NCBI RefSeq assembly: GCF_002803085.1
Contig: NZ_NNBJ01000027.1
Coordinates: forward strand, 1 to 64,000
From: Streptomyces sp. CB01201
GTDB taxonomy: Bacteria; Actinomycetota; Actinomycetes; Streptomycetales; Streptomycetaceae
Direction of reading: 5' to 3'
Length of the DNA stretch: 64,000 nt
Program-made: the position numbers and the translations under genes
The notes under the pieces: generated by a model
What the model was told of the DNA's origin: nothing
What the model saw: only the letters and a program-made list of their open reading frames with translations
The model's database searches: none
Shown: positions 40,695 to 48,145 of the stretch, in pieces
Layout: every line of letters starts with the position of its first letter
How positions within the stretch are numbered: position 1 is the stretch's first letter

Positions 40695-41909
40695 TCAGTG
40701 CTTCAGGGTGTCGTCGAGCCAGTCGAAGATGCGGCCCGCGGCCAGGCGCTGGGCGCCGGTGTGGCAGTGGGCGCCGGCGCCTTCCGCGACGGTGAAGCGC
40801 ATGAGGGTCTTGGGGCAGGTGAGGTGGTCGTAGAGCTGCTGCGGCTGGCCGTCGAAGAACAGGTCGTCCTCGGCCTCGCAGACCAGCGTCGGGCAAGTGA
40901 TCTTCTCGGCCACGCCGTCGGCGAGGGTGTAGTCGAGGTAGGAGGCCAGGAACTGGCGAGGGGTCGAGACGTCCATGACGTACGAGCCGTGCGTGATGGA
41001 CCAGCGCATCGTCGGGTTCGTCTTCATCAGGGCCTCGATCGAGGCGTCGATCTCGGGGGCGTGCTCGGCCCGCAGCAGGGCCTCGGCCTCGGGCCGCGGC
41101 ATGGGCATGTTCTGGGTGGCGAGCTCGCCGAGGTCGTAGACGCCGTCGACCGCGACGACGGCGGCGAGACGGTGCTCGAAGGCGGCGGCGCGGGGGGCGA
41201 GCAGGCCGCCCATGCTCAGGCCGAGCAGGCCGATGCGCTCGGGGTCGACCTCGGGACGGGTGTCGATCAGCCAGTCGAGGACCGGGGTGATCACGCTCTC
41301 CCAGTTGGGGCGGAAGGGGAGCCCGTCGTTGAAGCGGGCGCCGGGCTGGCCGGGGCCGTCGAAGGTCAGGACGTGGTAGCCGCGCTCCACACCGGCCGCG
41401 CCGCCGAAGAAGTGCATCTCCTCGGCCGTGCCGTCGAACCCGTTGTGCATGACGATGGTCGGTGCGGGCCCCTCGCCCGGGGCGCGGTAGAAGTAGCCCC
41501 GCAGGAACGTGCCCTCGAACGGGATCTCCACCGGCTCGATCCGAGGCGTGAAGAGCTCGGCGGCGGCGTGAAAGGCGGCGACGGCGCGCTCGTAGGAGGC
41601 GGCGATGCGCGGGTCGTCGGGGTTGCCGTGGAGGAAGAACTCGGCCGAGCGGAAGTAGTTGTTCGCCCGCAGGAAACCGTCCCGCGCCGAGATCTCGTGG
41701 CCCCCTTCGAGCGCGGCCTTCGCCTCGGCCTCGGTGCGCTCGGCGGTGGCCATCCACTGCTCGTACCAGCTGTCGTAGTCCCCCGCGGTGATCTTCTCGG
41801 CGGTGGCGACGACCTCGCCGAAGTCGGAGCCGCCGTAGGCGGCGTGGCCCAGCGCGCGCAGGGTCTCGTACCAGAACTGCGGGTCGTCCTCGAACAGCAT
41901 CGGCTTCAT
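40695..41909 (-). CDS. Alpha/beta hydrolase of the FrsA/DLH-like type (404 aa)
   Basis: A helical N-terminal region (about residues 1-130; YETLRALGHAAYGGSDFGEV, AATAEKI-type helices) precedes an alpha/beta hydrolase core with nucleophile Ser in LGLSMGG, oxyanion region MHNGFDG, Asp in EAEDDLFFD and His in GAGAHCHTGA. This two-domain plan resembles 2,6-dihydroxypseudooxynicotine hydrolase and FrsA-like esterases that cleave C-C or ester bonds. No signal peptide is seen. It is divergent from a TetR gene and two AACGCA palindromes lie in the gap, so it is almost certainly induced when that repressor binds its ligand. The ATG at 41909 has a GAGGGAG ribosome site. Confidence 0.88.
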   Translation of the reverse strand: MKPMLFEDDPQFWYETLRALGHAAYGGSDFGEVVATAEKITAGDYDSWYEQWMATAERTEAEAKAALEGGHEISARDGFLRANNYFRSAEFFLHGNPDDPRIAASYERAVAAFHAAAELFTPRIEPVEIPFEGTFLRGYFYRAPGEGPAPTIVMHNGFDGTAEEMHFFGGAAGVERGYHVLTFDGPGQPGARFNDGLPFRPNWESVITPVLDWLIDTRPEVDPERIGLLGLSMGGLLAPRAAAFEHRLAAVVAVDGVYDLGELATQNMPMPRPEAEALLRAEHAPEIDASIEALMKTNPTMRWSITHGSYVMDVSTPRQFLASYLDYTLADGVAEKITCPTLVCEAEDDLFFDGQPQQLYDHLTCPKTLMRFTVAEGAGAHCHTGAQRLAAGRIFDWLDDTLKH

Positions 41910-41927
41910 GACCGTCTCCCTCAATCC

Positions 41928-42001
41928 CTTAACGCAGGTTTTCCTTGCGTTAAGAACGTAGCGCGGACGCCCCTGCTAACGCAAGAGCACTTGCGTTAGC
42001 A
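41928..42001. promoter_or_regulatory. Two TAACGCA palindromes, operators of the divergent TetR gene
   Basis: CTTAACGCA-N9-TGCGTTAAG (41928-41936 and 41946-41954) and TGCTAACGCAAG-N4-CTTGCGTTAGCA (41974-41985 and 41990-42001) share TAACGCA arms. The second has 12-bp perfect arms and abuts the TetR start; the first lies close to the hydrolase start. Confidence 0.85.
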
Positions 42002-42008
42002 TTTCGGG

Positions 42009-42659
42009 ATGACCGAAGAACATCGCGACCTCAACGAGCCCGAGCGGCCCGAGCCGGAGGACCGGCCGCGCCGGCGCACCGGCGGCCGGAGTGCCCGCGT
42101 ACGGGAGGCCGTCCTCAAGGCGACGGCGGAACTCATCGCCGAGCAGGGCCACGAGCGCATCCCCATCGCCGAGATCGCCGAACGCTCCGGCGTCCACCAG
42201 ACGTCCATCTACCGGCGCTGGCGTACCACCAACGCGATCGTGCTCGACCTCTCCCAGGAGCGGCTCGCATCCACGTGGGCCATCCCCGACACCGGCAGCC
42301 TGCGCGGGGACCTCCTCACGTACGCCCACCGGGCGGCCGAGTCGATGACGGGCCCGGACGCGGCCGTGCTCCTGCGCGCGCTCATCGCCTCGGTGCCCCT
42401 CGGCAGCAGCGGGGGTACCGGGGATGCCGAAGACGCAGGTGCGGGCGGCATCCCGCACCCCCTGCCCGCACGCGGTAAGGACCTTCAGGACATGCTGGAC
42501 CGCGCGGCGTCCCGCGGCGAGCCCCGCCTCGACCTCCTCGACGTCCTGGACGGCATCCTCGCGCCCATCTACCTGCGCACCCTCTTTCACATCCCGGTCA
42601 TGGACGACCCCTACCTGACCTCTCTCGTCGACAAGGTCCTTGCGCATACCGCCAGTTGA
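42009..42659 (+). CDS. TetR-family regulator (216 aa)
   Basis: An acidic/proline-rich N-terminal extension (residues 1-28) leads to the HTH (about 30-78; REAVLKATAELIAEQGHERI, RSGVHQTSIYRRWRTTNAIV) and a TetR_C helical ligand domain ending LVDKVLAHTAS. Its ATG lies 8 bp after a 28-bp near-perfect palindrome, indicating autorepression. It most likely represses the divergent hydrolase gene. A Gly/Asp-rich loop (SSGGTGDAEDAGAGG) sits in the effector domain. Confidence 0.9.
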   Translation: MTEEHRDLNEPERPEPEDRPRRRTGGRSARVREAVLKATAELIAEQGHERIPIAEIAERSGVHQTSIYRRWRTTNAIVLDLSQERLASTWAIPDTGSLRGDLLTYAHRAAESMTGPDAAVLLRALIASVPLGSSGGTGDAEDAGAGGIPHPLPARGKDLQDMLDRAASRGEPRLDLLDVLDGILAPIYLRTLFHIPVMDDPYLTSLVDKVLAHTAS

Positions 42660-42710
42660 TCTCTCGTACCGGCAAGTCCCTTGCGGCGAGCGCCGGTCGA
42701 GGAGGCGTTC

Positions 42711-44402
42711 TCACATGTGGACGGGCCCTTCCGCGGTGCCCGCCGCCGGCCTCGGCGGGCCCTTGCGGTAGAGCACCACGGACACCAGGAGGCCGAGGGC
42801 GAAGAAGGCCGCCGACCACCAGTACGCCGTCGAATAGCTGTGGAGCTGGGCCTGGACCCGTGCCGCGGGGGTGGGCCGGCGGCCGACCAGATAGCTCGTG
42901 GCGGCGCTCGTCGCGAGGGTGTTCAACAGGGCCGTGCCGATCGAACCGCCCACCTGCTGGCTGGTGTTGACCATCGCCGAGGCGACGCCCGCGTCGTGCG
43001 CGGCCACTCCGGCCGTGGCCATGCTCATCGCGGGGGCAAAGATCAGGCCCATGCCGACGCCCATGACGAGGAGCGGGGGCAGGACATGGCCGGCGTATCC
43101 GCTGCTCGCGTCCAGGGCCGTCATCCAGGCCAGCCCGGCCGCACCGAGCCCCATGCCGAGCGGCACGATCGGCTTCGCGCCCAGTCTGGGGACGAGCTTG
43201 TTCTGCGCGACGACCGAGCTGACGATCATCGCGAACACCATGGGCAGGAAGGCGAGCCCGGTCTTGACGGGCGTGTAGCCGAGGATCTGCTGGAGGTAGT
43301 ACGTCAGGAACAGGAACACGCCGAACATGCCCGCGCCCGAGATGAACATGGCCAGGTAGGACGCGGCCCGGTCCCGGTCCAGTACGACGCGCAGCGGCAG
43401 CAGGGGGTGCTTCGCGCGCGTCTGCCACCAGGCGAAGGCGGCGATCAGTACGCCGCCCGCCGCGAGGAAGCCCCAGGTCTGCGCCGAACTCCACGCGTGC
43501 GTCTCGGCGTTGGAGAAGCCGTACACGATGCAGAAGAGACCGGCCGAGACGAGGACCGTGCCCGGGATGTCGAGCTTGGGGCGGTCCTGCGGGGCGCCCG
43601 GGTGCAGCAGGCGCAGCGCGCCGAAGAAGGCGAGCGCGGCGAAGAGGAGGTTGACGTACAGGCACCAGCGCCAGTCCAGGTACTCGGTGAGCACGCCGCC
43701 GAGCAGCAGTCCCACCGCGCCGCCCGTTCCCGCGACCGCGCCGTAGATGCCGAACGCCTTGGCGCGCTCCTTCAGGTCGGTGAACGTCGTGGTCAGCAGG
43801 GACAGCGCGGCCGGCGCGAGCAGTGCGCCGAAGACGCCCTGGAGGGCGCGCGCGGTGACCAGGACCTCGAAGCTGGGCGCGGCGCCGCCGATCGCCGAGG
43901 CGAGGGCGAAGCCGACGAGTCCGACGAGGAAGACGACCTTGCGGCCGACGAGGTCGGCGATCCGTCCGCCGAGCAGTAGCAGCGAGCCGAAGGCGAGGGC
44001 GTACGCCGTGACGATCCACTGCCGGTTTCCGTCGGAGAAGCCGAGGTCCTGCTGGGCCGAGGGGAGTGCGATGTTCACGATGGTCGCGTCCAGGACGACC
44101 ATCAGCTGGGCGAGCGCGATCACGCCGAGCACGAGCCAGCGATGCTCGTGCTTGGCCCCGGTGTGCGGGGCCTGCGGCGGCGGCACGCCGTCGCCCGCGT
44201 ACGCGACGCCCGGTGGCAGGGTGCTGGACGGCGGGTGCTCGGTGCCGGATGCGGTGGACCCGGCGGTGGCGGCGGACGGGGTGGATGCGGCTGATGTGGC
44301 GGAAGCGGCCGATGCGGCGGAAGCGGCCGACAGCCGCTCGGACGCGCTCGCTATCCGCTCGGCGCGTCCGACCTCGACGGAGTCCTTGGTGTGACGGCCC
44401 AT
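42711..44402 (-). CDS. MFS drug exporter, EmrB/QacA (DHA2, 14-TM) type
   Basis: The 563-residue protein has a Ser/Ala-repeat N-terminal tail of about 85 residues (ASAASAASAT units). Fourteen predicted membrane helices follow, with the DHA2 motifs LDATIVNIALPSAQQDLG (motif D1), GGRIADLVGRK (motif A) and GAVAGTGGAVGLLLGG (motif C). It exports hydrophobic or cationic compounds by proton antiport. It converges on the TetR gene. The long low-complexity tail is unusual for the family. The ATG at 44402 has a GAGGAG ribosome site. A perfect 11-bp-arm palindrome lies 190 bp upstream. Confidence 0.92.
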   Translation of the reverse strand: MGRHTKDSVEVGRAERIASASERLSAASAASAASATSAASTPSAATAGSTASGTEHPPSSTLPPGVAYAGDGVPPPQAPHTGAKHEHRWLVLGVIALAQLMVVLDATIVNIALPSAQQDLGFSDGNRQWIVTAYALAFGSLLLLGGRIADLVGRKVVFLVGLVGFALASAIGGAAPSFEVLVTARALQGVFGALLAPAALSLLTTTFTDLKERAKAFGIYGAVAGTGGAVGLLLGGVLTEYLDWRWCLYVNLLFAALAFFGALRLLHPGAPQDRPKLDIPGTVLVSAGLFCIVYGFSNAETHAWSSAQTWGFLAAGGVLIAAFAWWQTRAKHPLLPLRVVLDRDRAASYLAMFISGAGMFGVFLFLTYYLQQILGYTPVKTGLAFLPMVFAMIVSSVVAQNKLVPRLGAKPIVPLGMGLGAAGLAWMTALDASSGYAGHVLPPLLVMGVGMGLIFAPAMSMATAGVAAHDAGVASAMVNTSQQVGGSIGTALLNTLATSAATSYLVGRRPTPAARVQAQLHSYSTAYWWSAAFFALGLLVSVVLYRKGPPRPAAGTAEGPVHM

Positions 44403-44695
44403 GTGCCGGTCTCCTCGGTGGTCTACCGGTTGATCCGACCCCCCTCGTCCCCCGGGGTGATCGCCCTCCCGGAATCGCCCCTCCCTCACGCTAAGTGAGG
44501 CCCAGGCGATCCGCCACGCGAGTGAACGGGCGTGGCCGCGTGCGGCGCCGTGCGGCTCCAGTGGCGGTCCCGGCCCCAGCGGCCCGTCCCTATTCGTCCC
44601 AGGCACGGCTGGGACGAATTTCCGGGTCGCACTGCGGACACGAATGCTGACACAGGGTCACTACTCGGGGACCCCGCACCTTGGAGAAGACACAC
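44403..44695. other. Divergent promoter region of the MFS and SH3 genes
   Basis: No gene is seen in this 293-bp stretch. Its only clear feature is the ATTCGTCCCAG palindrome at 44592-44619, described separately. Confidence 0.6.
44592..44619. promoter_or_regulatory. Perfect palindrome, candidate operator
   Basis: ATTCGTCCCAG (44592-44602) and its exact complement (44609-44619) are separated by 6 bp. It lies 77 bp upstream of the secreted SH3 protein gene and 190 bp upstream of the MFS gene. It could also fold as a hairpin in RNA, but its place in a divergent promoter region favours a regulator-binding site. Confidence 0.6.
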
Positions 44696-45079
44696 ATGAA
44701 CCGAAGCACCGTGCGCAACGCCGTCGTCGCCGCCACCGCCCTGCTCGCCCTGTTCCCGGCCGCCGCGATGGCCGCGACCCCCACGGCCGCACCGGCTCGG
44801 GCGAGCGTCGCCACCGCCTACCACCACCACAAGATGCATGCGCAGGGTGTGGTGGTCACCGGGAACGGCCGCGGGCTGCACGTCCGTACCGGCGCCGGCA
44901 CCACCTACCGGACCACCGGCACCCTGCGTTCGGGACGCCAGGTGTCGCTGGCCTGCAAGCGGAACGGGACCTCGGTGCACGGCAACCGGGTGTGGTACCG
45001 CCTGGCCGGACACCACGGCCGCTATGTGTCCGCGCACTATGTGCGGGTCGCGGCCGGGTCCAGCGTCCCGTGGTGCTGA
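44696..45079 (+). CDS. Secreted SH3-domain protein (127 aa)
   Basis: A signal peptide (residues 1-27, ending AAMAA) is followed by an SH3b-like domain (about 52-120): VVVTGNGRGLHVRTGAGTTY, TLRSGRQVSLACKRNGTSVHG, VWYRLAGHHGRYVSAHYVRV. Bacterial SH3 domains bind cell-wall peptides, so it probably acts at the wall; two Cys could form a disulphide. The ATG at 44696 has a GGAGAA site. A terminator hairpin follows at 45147. Confidence 0.88.
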   Translation: MNRSTVRNAVVAATALLALFPAAAMAATPTAAPARASVATAYHHHKMHAQGVVVTGNGRGLHVRTGAGTTYRTTGTLRSGRQVSLACKRNGTSVHGNRVWYRLAGHHGRYVSAHYVRVAAGSSVPWC

Positions 45080-45146
45080 CCGTCGGCACGGGAGGGACCG
45101 GGACCGACGCCGGTCGCTGAATTCACAACTTCGCCCGTTCGCCCCG

Positions 45147-45171
45147 GGGGCCGGAGCTTGGCTCCGGCCCC
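45147..45171 (+). terminator. Terminator after the SH3 gene
   Basis: An 11-bp perfect stem GGGGCCGGAGC (45147-45157) with its complement (45161-45171) and a 3-nt loop lies 68 bp after the SH3 stop and upstream of the next GTG start. Confidence 0.85.
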
Positions 45172-45226
45172 ACTGGGGTACAGATGGCCCCTGAACGGGA
45201 CTTTGTGGACTTTTGGGAGGGACCGC

Positions 45227-45985
45227 GTGGCCCAGTGGCGACCGCTGCCCGAGACGACCCGGCCCGAACTCCGGCTCCTGACCGAAGAGTTGAGGCACCT
45301 CAAACAGACCTCGGGCCTGAGCCTGGCCGGTCTCGCCGCCCGCACGGCGTACAGCAAATCGGCCTGGCACCGCTATCTCAACGGGGACAACCTCCCGCCG
45401 CGTGACGCGGTCGACGCCTTCGGCGCGCTCGGCGGGGCCGAGCACCACGCGCGCCTCCTGGAACTCTGGGACCGCGCGACCCGGCCCTCTGCCCTGCCGC
45501 CGCCCCGCCCCGAAGCCGCCCCTGCCTCTGCCCCTGCCCCTGCCCCTGCCCCTGCCCCTGCCCCTGCCCCTGCCACCATCGCGGCGCCGCGATCCCGCCG
45601 TACGCATCACCGGACGGTGACCGTCGCCGCCGCGCTCGCGCTCGTGGGCGGCGCCGCCTGGGCCGCCATCCCGCACACCCGCGAGGCGACCCCGGCCGCG
45701 CCCGCGCCGCCCGCCTGTCAGGGCGCGAGCTGCCAGGGCGACGACCCGGCCCGCACCTCCTGCCGCAGCGACGCCCGCACCCAGAGCGCCCTGAAGACGG
45801 CCTCGTACGCGGTGAAGCTCCGGTTCAGCCCGTCCTGCGACACCATCTGGTCGGAGGTGCGCAACAGCTCGACCGGGGCCCGCACCGAGAGCCCGATGCT
45901 GATGGCCCCCGACCCCCGGCAGGCCGAGGCGTGCGCGGAGGTCAACCACAAGATGCTGTGCACGGGCGACGTGCCGCCGGGCTAG
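45227..45985 (+). CDS. Membrane-tethered XRE-type HTH protein with extracytoplasmic DUF2690 domain
   Basis: The 252-residue protein has an N-terminal HTH (residues 14-70; LRHLKQTSGLSLAGLAARTA, KSAWHRYLNGDNLPP). A linker of (PA)n dipeptides follows (about 95-118), then a basic stretch and one membrane helix (VTVAAALALVGGAAWAAI, about 132-149). The C-terminal DUF2690 domain (about 162-245) has CQGASCQGDDP and four or more cysteines suited to disulphides outside the cell. The topology links a DNA-binding head to an external sensor. The GTG at 45227 has a GGGAGGG ribosome site. It converges on the transglycosylase gene with a 4-bp stop overlap. Confidence 0.88.
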   Translation: MAQWRPLPETTRPELRLLTEELRHLKQTSGLSLAGLAARTAYSKSAWHRYLNGDNLPPRDAVDAFGALGGAEHHARLLELWDRATRPSALPPPRPEAAPASAPAPAPAPAPAPAPATIAAPRSRRTHHRTVTVAAALALVGGAAWAAIPHTREATPAAPAPPACQGASCQGDDPARTSCRSDARTQSALKTASYAVKLRFSPSCDTIWSEVRNSSTGARTESPMLMAPDPRQAEACAEVNHKMLCTGDVPPG

Positions 45986-46647
45986 CCCGCGACGGCCGTG
46001 CCGGCCTTCTTCCAGTTGTCGCGCAGCCTCGTCAGGTAGTCCGACGCCTGGCTCCCCGGCTTCACGCCCCGCGCGAACGCCGCCATGTTGCCGCCGCCCG
46101 CGTTGTAGCCGAGCGCCATCAGCTCGTCGCGCGAGAGCGAACCGGTCAGGTGGGAGGGGAGCTGCGCGGACATGTCGTGCAGGTACCAGGCCGCCGCCTC
46201 GACCGCGAGCGCGCGGTCGTCGGGCAGCTCCTCCCACTTGCGCGCCGAGAAGTCCCGCCCGCGCTTGGTCTGGTCGAACGCGGCCCGGTGCATGTTCGCG
46301 ATGCCGAAAGCGGCGTCCGGCTTGTACTTCTGCCAGCTCCGCTCGAAGGCCGGGTCGTGCGGCTTGTAGTCCTCGTTGTAGAGGATCGCCATCAGCAACT
46401 GGGGGCTGACCCCGGCCTGCTTGGCGTACTTGCGCACCTGGGGCGCGTAGGCGGCCGGGTCGTACGTGCCGCTCGGCGCCGACGGGCCGGCCGACGGCTC
46501 GGCGGAGGCCGAGGCCGAAGGTGCGGGCGTACGCGCCGGGCTCCCCGTGTCCGATCCGCCGCGTACGCATCCCCACGCGGCCAGCGCGACCACCGGCAGC
46601 ACCAGCCACCGGGCCCGCCCGCCGCGCCTCCGCTCAGCCTTCACCAT
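45982..46647 (-). CDS. Lipoprotein with a lytic-transglycosylase-like (SLT/lysozyme) domain
   Basis: The 221-residue protein has a basic N-terminus and a lipobox-type signal (VALAAWGC, Cys about 27), a Ser/Pro/Ala linker, then an SLT-like domain (about residues 62-215). Typical elements are LLMAILYNEDYKP (putative catalytic Glu), AAFGIANM and LGYNAGGGNMAAFARG. It probably cleaves peptidoglycan at the outer face of the membrane. The start ATG 46647 lies only 4 bp from the DUF397 stop codon, so it may be cotranscribed with the XRE/DUF397 pair upstream. Confidence 0.85.
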   Translation of the reverse strand: MVKAERRRGGRARWLVLPVVALAAWGCVRGGSDTGSPARTPAPSASASAEPSAGPSAPSGTYDPAAYAPQVRKYAKQAGVSPQLLMAILYNEDYKPHDPAFERSWQKYKPDAAFGIANMHRAAFDQTKRGRDFSARKWEELPDDRALAVEAAAWYLHDMSAQLPSHLTGSLSRDELMALGYNAGGGNMAAFARGVKPGSQASDYLTRLRDNWKKAGTAVAG

Positions 46648-46651
46648 GCGG

Positions 46652-47002
46652 TCAGCTAAACACGCCTTGCTTGGCCGCCGCCACGAAGGCCGCGAATGCG
46701 GCGGGGGCGGCGGTGAGGTGGGCCCCCTCCGGATCCTTGGAGTCCCGGACCGCTATCCGACAGGGCTGGGCTGCAACCTCCAGGCACTGGCCGCCGGTGT
46801 CCCCGCTGTGGCTCGACTTCTTCCATTCGACTCCGCCGAGGGGGGCGCACTCGACGCAGTCGCCGCCGGTGTCCCCGCTGTAGCTGGACTTCTTCCATTC
46901 GGCTCCGCCGAGGGGGAGACATTCGACGCAGTCGCCGCCGCTGGTGCCGCTGTACGACGACTTACGCCACGGGGCGCCCGTCAGCTTCTGGTCGGTCCCC
47001 AT
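46652..47002 (-). CDS. DUF397 protein with a triplicated motif (116 aa)
   Basis: Three tandem copies of the W(R/K)KSSYSGxxGGDCVEC motif are seen (residues about 12-28, 36-52 and 60-76), followed by the normal end CRIAVRDSKDPEGAHL and an Ala-rich tail. Two copies end in CVEC rather than CVEV, adding cysteines. The gene overlaps the 3' end of the XRE/DUF5753 gene by 41 bp. Repeats at DNA level (for example GTCCCCGCTGT at three places) show recent internal duplication. Confidence 0.92.
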   Translation of the reverse strand: MGTDQKLTGAPWRKSSYSGTSGGDCVECLPLGGAEWKKSSYSGDTGGDCVECAPLGGVEWKKSSHSGDTGGQCLEVAAQPCRIAVRDSKDPEGAHLTAAPAAFAAFVAAAKQGVFS

Positions 47003-47810
47003 AACGCTCCTCCACTACACGGGCGATGAGTGCCGCAGACTCCTCCACAGAGAGAGCGGCAGCCTGCAAGCGAGCGTAACCGACCGAACGTTCCCTGATT
47101 ACTTGCGGATTGGCCGTCATGTGAGCGGTCCCGTAGCTCTCCGCGTAGAAGACATCCGGGTTGTCGTCGAAGCGCAGCAGATTGAAGGACCCCATCATTC
47201 CCGAGTGCTGGCCTGCCGAGTACGGCAGCACCTGGATCTGGACCCACGGGTGCTCTGCGTAGGACAGCAGATGGCGTAGCTGGCAGCGCATGACCTCAAT
47301 GCTTCCGACCACGCGGTGAAGTACCGCCTCGTCCAGCACTACCAGGAGGGGCGGCGGATTCTCCCTGGACAGAATGCGCTGGCGCTCCATTCGGGCCGCC
47401 ACCAACTCGTCTGCCCTGTCAGGGCTTTCCACGCCCATCAACGCCCTGGCGTACCCCGGGGTCTGGAGCAGCCCGTACACCACCTGGGCCTGAAACGTGG
47501 AGATATAGGCAGCCCGCGCCTCCATTTCCGCGTACTGCTGGAACCAGGTGGGCAGTTGGCTGCGCAGCACCAGGCCAACCAGCCGCGAGAACATCCCATC
47601 CGTACCGAGCGCAGCGTCAAGCCGCTCCGAGAAGTCGCGGGTTGGCACCCGGTGTGTGGTTTCGACCTGTCCGACCAGGGAGCCGGTGACGAAGATGCAG
47701 CTGCCGAGCGCTTCCTGGGTGAGGCCGGAGGTTTCGCGGAGGCGGCGGAGTTCGGATCCGTAGTAGTCAAGGGGAGAAGCGCTGGGGTCGAGGTCTCGGG
47801 CGCTGACCAT
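46962..47810 (-). CDS. XRE-family regulator with DUF5753 (WhiJ-like), second module
   Basis: The 282-residue protein has an XRE HTH (residues 18-72; LRRLRETSGLTQEALGSCIF, GSLVGQVETTHRVP) and DUF5753 (about 95-275; FQAQVVYGLLQTPGYARALM, WVQIQVLPYSAGQHSGMMG). It is a paralogue of the protein encoded at 37561-38391 and pairs with the overlapping DUF397 gene. The ATG at 47810 follows a GGAGGTGG ribosome site. Confidence 0.92.
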   Translation of the reverse strand: MVSARDLDPSASPLDYYGSELRRLRETSGLTQEALGSCIFVTGSLVGQVETTHRVPTRDFSERLDAALGTDGMFSRLVGLVLRSQLPTWFQQYAEMEARAAYISTFQAQVVYGLLQTPGYARALMGVESPDRADELVAARMERQRILSRENPPPLLVVLDEAVLHRVVGSIEVMRCQLRHLLSYAEHPWVQIQVLPYSAGQHSGMMGSFNLLRFDDNPDVFYAESYGTAHMTANPQVIRERSVGYARLQAAALSVEESAALIARVVEERYGDRPEADGRPVA

Positions 47811-48145
47811 GAAGCCACCTCCAGGGGCTGCGTTCGGCTCATCGCCGAGCGTAAGCGAGCCGTGGACACTGCGTGACGGTTATCCCGTAACTCACCTGAC
47901 CCTGCGGCGAGTTGGTGGCGGCGACCGAACCGTAGAAGGCCGCCGCCACTTCCCCGTGTCCCCCGTGTTCCCCCGCGCTTCGAGCGTCTCGCAGGGGGCG
48001 CGGCGGAGGCATCCACCCGTGGAACCATCCGCCTCCGCCGCTCGGGGGAGGGGAGGTTCGGCCATGGGCCGTGGTGGGCGCGAGTGAGTGACGGCTCCCC
48101 TGCCGTCAGGAGTAGGCCAGTTGCTGTCGGGCGTACTCTGCGAAT
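47811..48145. other. Divergent 335-bp intergenic region between two XRE genes, with a 10-bp hairpin
   Basis: No gene is supported. A perfect 10-bp inverted repeat (CGGCGGAGGC at 48001-48010, complement at 48031-48040) encloses a smaller CCAC/GTGG stem. Promoters for both flanking regulators must lie here. GTTATCCCGTAACTCAC near 47880-47896 is locally AT-rich and may be the minus-strand promoter area. Confidence 0.5.
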
